A stretch of DNA of 64,000 nt from Citrobacter tructae (GTDB lineage: Bacteria > Pseudomonadota > Gammaproteobacteria > Enterobacterales > Enterobacteriaceae): assembly GCF_004684345.1 (NCBI RefSeq), contig NZ_CP038469.1, positions 496,001 to 560,000 on the forward strand, in the 5' to 3' direction. Below the pieces are notes generated by a model, which searched no databases, was not told the origin of the DNA, and was given only the letters and a program-made list of their open reading frames with translations. A program made the position numbers and the translations under genes. Shown here piece by piece: positions 1 to 8,420 of the stretch; within the stretch, counting starts at the first letter, position 1, and every line of letters starts with the position of its first letter.

Positions 1-396
1 GGCGAACGCGTACTGCTGACAACGGGTAGCAAAGATTTGGCAACCTGGCGCGCGGGGCTACCGGAAAAAACGCTGTTGGCTCGCGTATTGCCGGTGCCTG
101 ACGTTATCCAGCAATGCGCAGATTTAGGATTTGGCGTCGGTGAGATCTTCGCCCTGTGTGGGCCGTTTAGCGCCGAGTTTAACGCTGTCTTTTACCGTCA
201 GTGTCAGGCTGATGTGGTGATCACCAAAGCGTCAGGTGCGGAAGGCGGTTATCAGGAAAAAGTACAACCCTGTCTGGATGCCGGTATCCCCTGCATCGTG
301 ATTACACGTCCGGCACCGTTGGTGACGGGAGACGAATTACTGGAAAGTCAGGCCGCATTTGCGGCGCGTTTAACGCGCTGGCTGGCCGCGGCTTAA
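1..396 (+). CDS. cbiJ: Cobalt-precorrin-6A reductase CbiJ (C-terminal part)
   Basis: The frame is open from the first base of the window, so only the last 131 residues are present; the family is about 260 residues long. It reduces the corrin ring of cobalt-precorrin-6A with NAD(P)H in the cytoplasm during anaerobic cobalamin synthesis. The C-terminal part has the expected VVITKASG stretch followed by a GGYQEK segment typical of CbiJ/CobK. The stop lies 10 bases before the cbiK start, with a strong AAGGAG ribosome site between them. The assignment rests on sequence similarity and on its place directly before cbiK and cbiL. Confidence 0.93.
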   Translation, partial: GERVLLTTGSKDLATWRAGLPEKTLLARVLPVPDVIQQCADLGFGVGEIFALCGPFSAEFNAVFYRQCQADVVITKASGAEGGYQEKVQPCLDAGIPCIVITRPAPLVTGDELLESQAAFAARLTRWLAAA

Positions 397-406
397 GGAG
401 TTAGAG

Positions 407-1201
407 ATGAAAAAGGCGCTTCTGGTGGTCAGCTTTGGCACCAGCTATCACGACACCTGTGAGAAAAATATTGTGGCATGCGAACGCGATCTCGCGGCGA
501 GTTGCCCTGACCGTGACCTGTTCCGGGCGTTTACCTCCGGGATGATCATCCGCAAGCTCAAACAGCGTGACGGCATCGACATCGACACGCCGCTGCAGGC
601 CCTGCAAAAGCTGGCAGAGCAGGGGTATCAGGATGTGGCCATTCAGTCGCTGCACATTATTAACGGTGATGAATACGAAAAAATTGTCCGCGAAGTACAA
701 AGCATGCGCCCCCTGTTTGCGCGCCTGACGCTGGGTGTGCCGCTGCTGAGCTGCGTTGAAGATTACGCACAGCTGATGCAGGCGCTGCAACAGCAGATGC
801 CGTCGCTTGGCGAGCATGAAAAAGTAGTGTTTATGGGCCACGGGGCCAGTCATCACGCTTTTGCCGCCTATGCCTGTCTCGATCACATGATGACGGCGCA
901 GGGTTTCCCGGCGCGGGTGGGGGCGGTAGAGAGCTACCCGGAAGTAGATATCCTCATCGACAGTTTAGGCCGTGAAGGGATACAGGCGGTGCATCTTATG
1001 CCGTTAATGCTGGTTGCCGGCGACCATGCCATCAACGACATGGCCTCCGATGAAGACGACTCGTGGAAAACGTTATTTAACGCTGCCGGTATTCCGGCCA
1101 CACCGTGGCTGAGTGGACTGGGTGAGAATCCGGCGGTACGCGCCATGTTCGTGGCACATTTACAGCAGGCGCTTAATGTGGCGCTGGAGGAAGCAGCATG
1201 A
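407..1201 (+). CDS. cbiK: Sirohydrochlorin cobaltochelatase CbiK
   Basis: This 264-residue protein matches the length of Salmonella CbiK. It inserts cobalt into sirohydrochlorin (precorrin-2), the committing step of the oxygen-independent B12 route. The N-terminus has the class II chelatase opening KKALLVVSFGTSY. The metal-binding histidines sit in GHGASHHA (about residue 145) and in the later VAGDHA segment (about residue 207). AAGGAG lies just upstream of the ATG. Its TGA overlaps the cbiL start as ATGA, indicating coupled translation within the cbi operon. Confidence 0.96.
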   Translation: MKKALLVVSFGTSYHDTCEKNIVACERDLAASCPDRDLFRAFTSGMIIRKLKQRDGIDIDTPLQALQKLAEQGYQDVAIQSLHIINGDEYEKIVREVQSMRPLFARLTLGVPLLSCVEDYAQLMQALQQQMPSLGEHEKVVFMGHGASHHAFAAYACLDHMMTAQGFPARVGAVESYPEVDILIDSLGREGIQAVHLMPLMLVAGDHAINDMASDEDDSWKTLFNAAGIPATPWLSGLGENPAVRAMFVAHLQQALNVALEEAA

Positions 1202-1911
1202 GTGGCAAACTTTACGCATTGAGCACTGGGCCAGGCGCCTCCGATCTGGTAACCGTGCGCGCGGCACGCACGCTGGGTTCGCTGGATATTCTCTATGCAC
1301 CTGCCGGACGTAAAGGTGGCGACAGCCTGGCGTTATCTATCGTGCGTGAATATATCGGTGAGCAGACCGAAGTCCGCTGTTGTCACTTCCCCATGAGCGC
1401 CGATAGCGCCGAAAAAGAGGCTGTCTGGGACGATGTTGCCGCAGCACTTGTTGCGGAAGTGGAGGCCGGTAAGCAGGTGGGTTTCATCACCCTCGGTGAC
1501 GCCATGCTGTTCAGTACCTGGGTATTTTTACTCCAACGCATCGGCTGTCCTGACTGGTTAGAAATCGTCCCCGGCGTGACCTCATTTGCCGCCATTGCTG
1601 CACGCTCTAAAACACCGCTCGCCATGGAGCAGCAGTCGCTGGCGGTGGTTTCGTGTACTGCGCCGGAGGCGGAGATCCAGCAGGCGTTAAAGCAGCATGA
1701 CAGCCTGGTGTTGATGAAGGTGTACGGTCGCTTTGCGCGCATTAAGGCACTGCTGCAAGACGAGGGGATTCTGGACTGTGCGTTAATGATGTCCGAAGCC
1801 ACGCTACCAGGTGAGCAGTGTTGGCGCCATCTCAGTGAAGTGAGTGACGATCAACCGCTGCCGTATTTCTCGACCATTCTGGTCAATAAACAGTGGGAGT
1901 ATGAAAGATGA
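1198..1911 (+). CDS. cbiL: Cobalt-precorrin-2 C20-methyltransferase CbiL
   Basis: This is a 237-residue tetrapyrrole methyltransferase that uses S-adenosylmethionine to methylate C20 of cobalt-precorrin-2. The N-terminal GPGASDLVTVRA motif and the internal GDAMLFSTW and VPGVTSFAAIAA motifs are the SAM-binding and family signatures. It overlaps cbiK and cbiM by ATGA at both ends, so all three are translated from one message. Length and motifs agree with the Salmonella enzyme, and nothing looks broken. Confidence 0.96.
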   Translation: MSGKLYALSTGPGASDLVTVRAARTLGSLDILYAPAGRKGGDSLALSIVREYIGEQTEVRCCHFPMSADSAEKEAVWDDVAAALVAEVEAGKQVGFITLGDAMLFSTWVFLLQRIGCPDWLEIVPGVTSFAAIAARSKTPLAMEQQSLAVVSCTAPEAEIQQALKQHDSLVLMKVYGRFARIKALLQDEGILDCALMMSEATLPGEQCWRHLSEVSDDQPLPYFSTILVNKQWEYER

Positions 1912-2645
1912 AGCTTGAAAACCAGCTAAAACAGCTGTCTTTCAGCGGGTTGGCTGCGGCGCTATTACTGATGATAGTGCCTGAGCAGGCCTTCGCCATG
2001 CACATTATGGAGGGCTTTTTACCGCCAATGTGGGCGCTGGCCTGGTGGCTACTGTTTTTACCTTGCCTGTGGTATGGGCTGGTACGCCTGCGCCAAATCG
2101 TGCAGGAAGATAACCACCAGAAAGTTTTGCTGGCCCTGTGCGGCGCGTTTATTTTTGTGCTGTCGGCGCTGAAAATTCCTTCCGTTACCGGGAGTTGTTC
2201 GCACCCGACCGGGGTAGGTCTGGCGGTTATTCTGTTCGGACCGGGCGTTGTTGCCATTCTCGGGGCGATCGTCTTGCTATTCCAGGCGCTACTGCTGGCA
2301 CATGGCGGTTTGACCACGCTGGGTGCTAACGGCATGTCGATGGCGGTTATTGGGCCGGTTGTCGGCTATATGGTATGGAAGATGGCTTGTCGCGCGGGGT
2401 TCCGTCGTGATGTCTGCGTCTTCTTGTGCGCGATGCTGGCGGATCTCGTGACCTATTTCGTGACTTCGGTGCAACTAGGCGTTGCTTTCCCGGATCCTTC
2501 CGCCGGTGCAGTGGGGTCAATCGTCAAGTTCATGGGGATTTTCTGCCTGACGCAGATCCCAATCGCTATCGCAGAAGGTTTACTCACTGTGATGATTTAC
2601 GACCAGCTCACTAAACGGCAACTCATCACCGCACAAGGACATTAA
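1908..2645 (+). CDS. cbiM: Cobalt ECF transporter substrate-specific component CbiM
   Basis: This 245-residue inner-membrane protein has an N-terminal signal-like segment ending near AFAMHIMEGF. In this family, processing exposes a Met-His start that helps bind Co(II). Several hydrophobic helices follow, with the conserved GSCSHPTG motif around residue 100. CbiM and CbiN form the substrate unit, which CbiQ and CbiO energise. The gene overlaps cbiL by ATGA and is followed after two bases by cbiN. It brings in the cobalt used by CbiK. Confidence 0.95.
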   Translation: MKLENQLKQLSFSGLAAALLLMIVPEQAFAMHIMEGFLPPMWALAWWLLFLPCLWYGLVRLRQIVQEDNHQKVLLALCGAFIFVLSALKIPSVTGSCSHPTGVGLAVILFGPGVVAILGAIVLLFQALLLAHGGLTTLGANGMSMAVIGPVVGYMVWKMACRAGFRRDVCVFLCAMLADLVTYFVTSVQLGVAFPDPSAGAVGSIVKFMGIFCLTQIPIAIAEGLLTVMIYDQLTKRQLITAQGH

Positions 2646-2647
2646 CC

Positions 2648-2929
2648 ATGAAAAAGACGCTAATTCTGTTAGGAATGGTTGTGGCGCTGGTGATCCTGCC
2701 GTTCTTTATCAACCACGGTGGAGAATACGGGGGATCGGACGGCGAAGCGGAAAGCCAGATTCAGGCTATCGCCCCGCATTATGAGCCGTGGTTCCAGCCG
2801 TTGTATGAGCCCGCCAGCGGTGAGATAGAAAGCCTGCTGTTCACGCTTCAGGGATCGCTGGGTGCGGCGGTGATTTTCTACATTCTGGGTTACACCAAGG
2901 GCAGACAACGCCGTGATGACCGGTCTTGA
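2648..2929 (+). CDS. cbiN: Cobalt transport accessory protein CbiN
   Basis: This 93-residue protein has two membrane segments, one near residues 4-20 and one near 68-86, separated by a periplasmic loop. That is the standard CbiN topology. The protein is needed with CbiM for cobalt loading. The FINHGGEYGGSDG stretch after the first helix is a family hallmark. The C-terminal codons overlap the start of cbiQ by about 14 bases. Confidence 0.94.
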   Translation: MKKTLILLGMVVALVILPFFINHGGEYGGSDGEAESQIQAIAPHYEPWFQPLYEPASGEIESLLFTLQGSLGAAVIFYILGYTKGRQRRDDRS

Positions 2930-3593
2930 CAGGCTGAGCTACCAGAGCCGATGGTTTCATGTCTCACCACAGCGCAAGTTCCTGCTGTGGTTGGTGATGA
3001 TGATTCTGGCGTTTACCCTGCCTCCGTTGGGGCAGGGTATTGAGCTGTTACTCATTGCCGCACTGAGCTGCTGGCTACTGCGTATCTCTTTCTGGCGCTG
3101 GTGTCGCTGGATGGCGTTGCCCTTTGGTTTTCTGGTGGTCGGTGTGGTGACTATTTTGTTTAGCGTGAGTCGCGATCCGCATACTTTACTGGTCAGTCTG
3201 CCGGTGGGCAGTTACTGGTTGGGGATCACCGAATCGGGCGTACTGACCGCCAATGAAACATTCTGGCGAAGCCTGGCGGCGCTGGCGTCCACGTTCTGGT
3301 TGGTGCTTAATCTGCCATTCCCGCAGTTAATTATTTTGCTCAAGCGGGCACATGTCCCGCGCCTGTTGACTGAGCAGATCCTGCTGACCTGGCGATTTAT
3401 TTTTATCCTGTTAGACGAAGCGCTTGCCATTCATCGCGCACAAACGCTGCGTTTTGGTTATCGTAGCTTGCCGATGGGCTATCGCTCGCTGGCAATGTTG
3501 GTGGGGTTGCTGTTTACGCGGGTGTTAATCCGCTACCAGCAAATGACCACCACACTGGATATCAAACTGTATCAGGGTGATTTTCACCTGTAA
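2916..3593 (+). CDS. cbiQ: Cobalt ECF transporter transmembrane (T) component CbiQ
   Basis: This is the T component of the CbiMNQO importer, a membrane protein of 225 residues with several hydrophobic helices. It carries the two coupling motifs of the family, seen here around AQTLRFGYRS near residue 177. A GTG lies at 2913 directly before the ATG at 2916. I prefer the ATG because Salmonella CbiQ begins MTGLDRL. The gene overlaps the 3' end of cbiN and is followed 8 bases later by cbiO. Confidence 0.94.
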   Translation: MTGLDRLSYQSRWFHVSPQRKFLLWLVMMILAFTLPPLGQGIELLLIAALSCWLLRISFWRWCRWMALPFGFLVVGVVTILFSVSRDPHTLLVSLPVGSYWLGITESGVLTANETFWRSLAALASTFWLVLNLPFPQLIILLKRAHVPRLLTEQILLTWRFIFILLDEALAIHRAQTLRFGYRSLPMGYRSLAMLVGLLFTRVLIRYQQMTTTLDIKLYQGDFHL

Positions 3594-3601
3594 GGAAAAG
3601 T

Positions 3602-4417
3602 ATGCTTGCCACCTCAGCGCTCTGGTTTCGCTATCAGGATGACCCAATCCTCAAAGGGCTAACGTTGGATTTTTCTGCGCATGCTGTCACCGGACTGGTG
3701 GGGGCAAATGGTTGTGGGAAATCCACGTTGTTTATGAACCTGAGTGGTTTACTGCGCCCACAGCAGGGGGCGGTGATGTGGCAGGGAAAACCGCTGGATT
3801 ACAGCAAGCGTGGCCTGCTGGCGTTGCGTCAGCAGGTTGCAACCGTCTTTCAGGACCCCGATCAGCAAATCTTTTATACCGATATCGATAGCGACATTGC
3901 TTTTAGCCTGCGCAATATTGGCGTGGATGAACCTGAAATTGCCCGCCGGGTGGAAGATGCCCTGACGCTGGTGGATGCGCAACATTTCCGCCATCAGCCC
4001 ATTCAATGCTTAAGTCACGGACAAAAGAAACGCGTGGCGATCGCCGGTGCACTGGTGCTGCAGGCTCAGTATCTGTTACTGGATGAACCGACCGCGGGGC
4101 TTGACCCCTCAGGTCGTACGCAGATGATTGAGATTATCAAACGCATTGTGGCGCAGGGAAACCATGTGGTTATTTCCAGCCATGATATCGATCTTATCTA
4201 TGAAGTCAGCGACGCGGTTTACGTTTTACGCCGGGGAGAAGTGCTGACGCACGGCACGCCGGGCGAGGTATTTGCTCGCACGGATCTCATTGAACAAGCA
4301 GGATTAACTCAGCCCTGGTTGGTGAAGCTACATACAGAACTGGGCTTCCCACTGTGTAAAACAGAGGCTGAATTTTATCGTTGTATGCGAGAGAACGCAC
4401 TGAAGGAGGCGTCATGA
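3602..4417 (+). CDS. cbiO: Cobalt ECF transporter ATPase CbiO
   Basis: This 271-residue ABC ATPase powers cobalt uptake through CbiQ and CbiMN. It has Walker A GANGCGKST, a Q-loop in FQDPDQQ, the signature LSHGQKKR, Walker B YLLLDEP and the switch histidine in SSHDIDL. The last base triplet overlaps the preferred cbiP start as ATGA. All catalytic motifs are intact. Confidence 0.96.
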   Translation: MLATSALWFRYQDDPILKGLTLDFSAHAVTGLVGANGCGKSTLFMNLSGLLRPQQGAVMWQGKPLDYSKRGLLALRQQVATVFQDPDQQIFYTDIDSDIAFSLRNIGVDEPEIARRVEDALTLVDAQHFRHQPIQCLSHGQKKRVAIAGALVLQAQYLLLDEPTAGLDPSGRTQMIEIIKRIVAQGNHVVISSHDIDLIYEVSDAVYVLRRGEVLTHGTPGEVFARTDLIEQAGLTQPWLVKLHTELGFPLCKTEAEFYRCMRENALKEAS

Positions 4418-5934
4418 CGCAGTCAATAATGTTGCAGGGAACGGCATCTGATGTGGGCAAAAGCGTATTAGTCGCTGGGCTGTGTCGTATTTTTTATCAG
4501 GATGGACTGCGTACCGCACCGTTCAAATCGCAGAATATGGCGCTGAACTCGGGTATTACGCCTGAGGGTAAAGAGATGGGGCGCGCGCAAATTTTTCAGG
4601 CCGAAGCGGCAGGCATCACGCCGGATGTGCGGATGAATCCGGTGTTGCTGAAACCGACCAGCGACCGTAAAGCACAGGTGGTGTTGATGGGCAAGGTGGC
4701 GACCGATATGGATGCGGTAAGCTATCACGAATACAAACCACGTCTGCGCGAACAGATTATTTCGGTCTATAACAGCCTGGCGCAGGAGTTTGACGTCATT
4801 GTGCTGGAAGGGGCGGGAAGCCCGGCTGAAATTAATCTGCGCGATCGCGATATCGTCAACATGGGAATGGCGGAGATGGCGCAGTGCCCGGTTGTGCTGG
4901 TAGCGGATATCGATCGCGGCGGGGTATTCGCCTCGATTTACGGCACGCTGGCTCTGCTGCATGACCATGAACGCGCGCGGGTAAAAGGCGTGATTATCAA
5001 TAAGTTTCGTGGTGATGTGGCGCTGCTCTACTCTGGTATTGAGCAAATTGAAGCGCTGACCGGCGTTCCCGTGCTCGGCGTGATGCCGTGGCTGGATGTC
5101 GATCTCGAAGATGAAGACGGCGTAGCGCTGCAAAAAGGCAAGTATTTACGTACAGACAAACGGGATATCGAGATTGCCGTGGTGCAACTGCCGCATATTT
5201 CCAACTTTACGGATTTCAATGCGCTGGCCGCGCAACCGGACGTTCGGGTGCGCTATGTTCGTCACCCCGAGGAGTTGGCGGGCGTAGACCTAGTTATCCT
5301 ACCCGGCAGTAAAAATACGCTGGGCGATTTGGTCTGGCTACGCGAAAGCGGCATCGCGCACGCCGTGTTGCAATTACACCGCCAGAACGTGCCGGTGATG
5401 GGCATTTGTGGCGGCTATCAGATGCTCGGTGAGACCATTATTGATGAAGTGGAGTCGGGGCTCGGTACGCTGCCGGGTCTTGGTCTGCTCGATACCGTGA
5501 CTCATTTTGCGCAGCACAAAACCACTACTCAGGTTGAAGGGCTCATGTCGGCCACGCTGCCTGACTGGCTGTCAGATGCCTCGGGTTTAGCTGTTTGCGG
5601 CTATGAAATTCATATGGGCGAAACGGTGTTATCCGGGGAATGTCGGTCGGTGATGACGCTACAAAAAGACGGTGGCAATATTGCTGACGGCGCGGTGACC
5701 CACGACGGTCTGGTGTTTGGTACCTATCTTCATGGTCTCTTTGACAGCGATGAATTCACCCGCGCGTTGGTCAACGGCCTGCGTGTACGCAAAGGGTTAG
5801 CACCTCTGGATTCCACCTTCCATTACGCGCAATATAAATCGCAGCAGTTTGATCTGCTGGCGGATGCGATGCGGCAACACATCGATATTGAGAAAATTTA
5901 TACCATCATGCAGCAACACCGGGAGCCAGTATGA
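4414..5934 (+). CDS. cbiP: Adenosylcobyric acid synthase CbiP
   Basis: This is a glutamine-dependent amidotransferase of 506 residues that amidates side chains b, d, e and g of adenosylcobyrinate a,c-diamide. An N-terminal P-loop (GTASDVGKS) of the CobQ/CobB ATPase type is followed by a C-terminal class I glutaminase domain with the nucleophile cysteine in GICGGYQMLG and a late LHGLFD histidine. The frame is open upstream to 4381. I place the start at 4414 because AAGGAGG lies just before it, the ATG overlaps the cbiO stop, and the protein then begins MTQSIMLQGT as in Salmonella. Confidence 0.96.
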   Translation: MTQSIMLQGTASDVGKSVLVAGLCRIFYQDGLRTAPFKSQNMALNSGITPEGKEMGRAQIFQAEAAGITPDVRMNPVLLKPTSDRKAQVVLMGKVATDMDAVSYHEYKPRLREQIISVYNSLAQEFDVIVLEGAGSPAEINLRDRDIVNMGMAEMAQCPVVLVADIDRGGVFASIYGTLALLHDHERARVKGVIINKFRGDVALLYSGIEQIEALTGVPVLGVMPWLDVDLEDEDGVALQKGKYLRTDKRDIEIAVVQLPHISNFTDFNALAAQPDVRVRYVRHPEELAGVDLVILPGSKNTLGDLVWLRESGIAHAVLQLHRQNVPVMGICGGYQMLGETIIDEVESGLGTLPGLGLLDTVTHFAQHKTTTQVEGLMSATLPDWLSDASGLAVCGYEIHMGETVLSGECRSVMTLQKDGGNIADGAVTHDGLVFGTYLHGLFDSDEFTRALVNGLRVRKGLAPLDSTFHYAQYKSQQFDLLADAMRQHIDIEKIYTIMQQHREPV

Positions 5935-6476
5935 TGATTCTGGTTACCGGCGGTGCCCGTAGCGGCAAGAGTCGTCACGCTGAGGCACTGATCGCGGACT
6001 CCCCGAACGTGCTGTATATCGCGACGTCGCAGGTTTTTGATGAGGAGATGGCGGCGCGAATTCAGCATCATCGCGATGGGCGTCCCGCGCACTGGCGTAC
6101 AGCCGAACGCTGGCAACATCTTGATGAACTGATAACGGCAGCGAACGATCCGCACGAAGCGATTTTACTGGAATGTATCACCACGATGGTGACCAACCTG
6201 CTGTTTGAGCTGGGCGGTGACAGCTGTCCTGATAGCTGGGATTATGCGGCGATGGAGAGATCCATTGATGATGAGATCCGTTTGCTAATTGACGCCTGCA
6301 AGCGTTGTCCGGCAAAAATTGTGCTGGTCACTAACGAAGTAGGGATGGGGATTGTTCCGGAAAATCGTCTGGCGCGGCATTTTCGCGATATCGCCGGACG
6401 GGTGAACCAGCGCCTGGCTGCTGCGGCAGATGACGTCTGGCTGGTGGTATCTGGAATTGGAGTCAAAATTAAATGA
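5931..6476 (+). CDS. cobU: Adenosylcobinamide kinase / guanylyltransferase CobU
   Basis: This bifunctional enzyme of 181 residues phosphorylates adenosylcobinamide and transfers GMP to it, giving adenosylcobinamide-GDP. The P-loop GGARSGKSRHAE is at residues 7-18, and the guanylylated histidine lies in the following RIQHHRDGRP segment (about residue 45). LVTNEVGMGIVPE is a further family motif. ATG ATG at 5931/5934 gives two adjacent starts; the first overlaps the cbiP stop. The TGA overlaps the cobS ATG. Confidence 0.96.
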   Translation: MMILVTGGARSGKSRHAEALIADSPNVLYIATSQVFDEEMAARIQHHRDGRPAHWRTAERWQHLDELITAANDPHEAILLECITTMVTNLLFELGGDSCPDSWDYAAMERSIDDEIRLLIDACKRCPAKIVLVTNEVGMGIVPENRLARHFRDIAGRVNQRLAAAADDVWLVVSGIGVKIK

Positions 6477-7216
6477 GTAAGTTGTTCTGGGCAATGCTCT
6501 CTTTTATCAGTCGCTTGCCTGTTCCGGCGCGCTGGTCGCAAGGACTGGATTTCGAACAGTATTCGCGCGGAATTGTCATGTTCCCACTGATAGGCGTGGT
6601 GCTGGGAGGGCTGACGGGCCTGGTCTTTATGGCGCTGCAAGCCTGGTGCGGTATCCCACTGGCGGCGCTCTTTAGCGTGCTGACGCTGGCGTTACTGACC
6701 GGCGGCTTTCATCTTGACGGTCTGGCGGATACCTGTGACGGCGTGTTTTCTGCACGTCGGCGCGAGCGGATGCTGGAAATTATGCGGGACAGCCGCCTGG
6801 GGACTCACGGCGGCCTGGCGCTTTTCTTTGTTTTGCTGGCTAAAGTGCTGGTAGTGAGCGAACTGGCTCTACGCGGAACGCCGATGCTGGCTGCACTGGC
6901 TGCAGCCTGCGTGGCGGGGCGCGGAACCGCGGTTCTGCTGATGTATCGGCATCGTTATGCCCGCGAAGAAGGGCTGGGAAATGTCTTTATTGGCAAAGTA
7001 ACCGGACGACAAACCTGCGTCACGTTGGGGTTCGCGGCGATCCTTGCCGCCGTGCTGCTTCCCGGCATGCGTGGAGTGGCGGCTCTGGTCGTCACGATGG
7101 TGGCAATATTCATTCTTGGGCAATTATTAAAACGCACGTTGGGTGGTCAAACCGGCGATACGCTCGGGGCGGCCATTGAACTTGGCGAGTTGATCTTCTT
7201 ACTGGCTCTGCTTTGA
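6473..7216 (+). CDS. cobS: Adenosylcobinamide-GDP ribazoletransferase CobS
   Basis: CobS (cobalamin-5'-phosphate synthase) joins adenosylcobinamide-GDP to alpha-ribazole or its phosphate in the inner membrane. The 247-residue protein is strongly hydrophobic, with several membrane helices. It carries the family motif GGFHLDGLADTCDGVFSA around residue 80, whose acidic residues bind the metal. It is coupled to cobU by ATGA and followed by a 25-base gap to cobT. Confidence 0.95.
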   Translation: MSKLFWAMLSFISRLPVPARWSQGLDFEQYSRGIVMFPLIGVVLGGLTGLVFMALQAWCGIPLAALFSVLTLALLTGGFHLDGLADTCDGVFSARRRERMLEIMRDSRLGTHGGLALFFVLLAKVLVVSELALRGTPMLAALAAACVAGRGTAVLLMYRHRYAREEGLGNVFIGKVTGRQTCVTLGFAAILAAVLLPGMRGVAALVVTMVAIFILGQLLKRTLGGQTGDTLGAAIELGELIFLLALL

Positions 7217-7241
7217 GCCAGTCAACACATTGAGAACCCTT

Positions 7242-8306
7242 ATGCAGACTTTATCCGCTTTACTCCACGCGATCCCTTCACCCGATAGCGCTGCGATGCT
7301 GCGTGCACAGCAACATATTGATGGCCTGCTGAAGCCCCCGGGTAGCCTGGGACGACTTGAAACCCTTGCCGTGCAGTTGGCAGGTATGCCGGGCCTGAAA
7401 GGCGTACCGCGCGTGGGGGGGAAAGCGATGCTGGTGATGTGCGCCGATCACGGCGTCTGGGATGAAGGTGTGGCCGTTTCGCCTAAAGTTGTCACGGCGA
7501 TTCAGGCAGCAAATATGACGCGTGGAACCACCGGCGTCTGCGTGCTGGCGACGCAGGTTGGCGCAAAAGTGCATGTAATTGATGTGGGGATTGATGCTGA
7601 TCCCATTCCCGGCGTGGTGAATATGCGTGTTGCGCGCGGCTGCGGCAATATTGCTGAAGGACCGGCAATGAGCCGCTCTCAGGCCGAAGAGTTGCTGCTG
7701 GAAGTGATTCGCTATACTCGCGAGCTGGCGGAAGAGGGGGTCACGCTGTTTGGTGTTGGTGAACTGGGGATGGCAAATACTACGCCTGCGGCGGCAATCG
7801 TCAGCGTCCTGACCGGCAGCGATGCCGAAGATGTCGTGGGTATCGGCGCTAACTTGCCGCTCTCACGGGTGGGTAATAAGGTAGACGTTGTGCGTCGGGC
7901 AATTGCCATTAACCAGCCAAATCCCACCGATGGTATCGATGTGCTGGCCAAAGTCGGTGGTTTTGATCTTGTGGGTATGGCAGGTGTGATGCTGGGGGCT
8001 GCTTCCTGCGGTCTGCCGGTGCTGCTGGATGGTTTTCTCTCTTACTCCGCTGCGCTGGCGGCCTGTCAGATTGCACCTGAGATTAAGCCGTACCTGATCC
8101 CATCGCATTTCTCGGCTGAGAAAGGTGCCCGCACCGCGCTGGCGCATCTGGAACTGGACCCGTATCTCAATATGGGGATGCGTTTGGGTGAAGGCAGCGG
8201 GGCCGCGCTGGCGATGCCGATTGTTGAAGCCGCCTGCGCCATGTACAACAATATGGGGCATTTAGCCGCCAGCAATATTGTGCTTCCGGACGGTAAGGAA
8301 GCCTAG
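7242..8306 (+). CDS. cobT: Nicotinate-nucleotide-dimethylbenzimidazole phosphoribosyltransferase CobT
   Basis: CobT makes alpha-ribazole phosphate by transferring phosphoribose from nicotinate mononucleotide to the lower-ligand base. Starting at the ATG at 7242 gives 354 residues beginning MQTLSALL, close to Salmonella CobT. An in-frame TTG at 7230 is less likely. Family motifs include KPPGSLGRLE near the N-terminus, CADHGVWDEGV, and LGEGSGAALAM, which holds the catalytic glutamate. It is the last gene of the operon; a hairpin terminator follows at 8315. Confidence 0.96.
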   Translation: MQTLSALLHAIPSPDSAAMLRAQQHIDGLLKPPGSLGRLETLAVQLAGMPGLKGVPRVGGKAMLVMCADHGVWDEGVAVSPKVVTAIQAANMTRGTTGVCVLATQVGAKVHVIDVGIDADPIPGVVNMRVARGCGNIAEGPAMSRSQAEELLLEVIRYTRELAEEGVTLFGVGELGMANTTPAAAIVSVLTGSDAEDVVGIGANLPLSRVGNKVDVVRRAIAINQPNPTDGIDVLAKVGGFDLVGMAGVMLGAASCGLPVLLDGFLSYSAALAACQIAPEIKPYLIPSHFSAEKGARTALAHLELDPYLNMGMRLGEGSGAALAMPIVEAACAMYNNMGHLAASNIVLPDGKEA

Positions 8307-8314
8307 TCACTACT

Positions 8315-8338
8315 AACCCCGTTTTAACGCGGGGTTTT
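8315..8338 (+). terminator. Intrinsic terminator after cobT
   Basis: A 7-bp stem (AACCCCG / CGGGGTT) with an 8-base loop is followed by a short T run. It lies 8 bases beyond the cobT stop and would end the cobalamin operon before ldtA. Confidence 0.8.
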
Positions 8339-8380
8339 CATAAGCGTACTTACTGTAACTCCCTAAAACAGATAAAAAAG

Positions 8381-8390
8381 CTATACTTAA
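8381..8390 (+). promoter_or_regulatory. Candidate -10 element upstream of ldtA
   Basis: The sequence CTATACTTAA lies about 30 bases before the ldtA start. It contains a good -10 hexamer (TATACT) in a context that matches the extended form preferred by RpoS. No clear -35 hexamer is seen at the usual distance, which also fits RpoS use. Sigma-factor choice is inferred from the motif only. Confidence 0.4.
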
Positions 8391-8420
8391 CGGATATCTG
8401 CTGCGGCGAAGGAAAGGACA

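Noticed and set aside
1..400. Cobalamin riboswitch in the cbi operon
   Set aside because: The operon promoter and leader lie upstream of this window. No B12-box or riboswitch-like fold was seen elsewhere in it.
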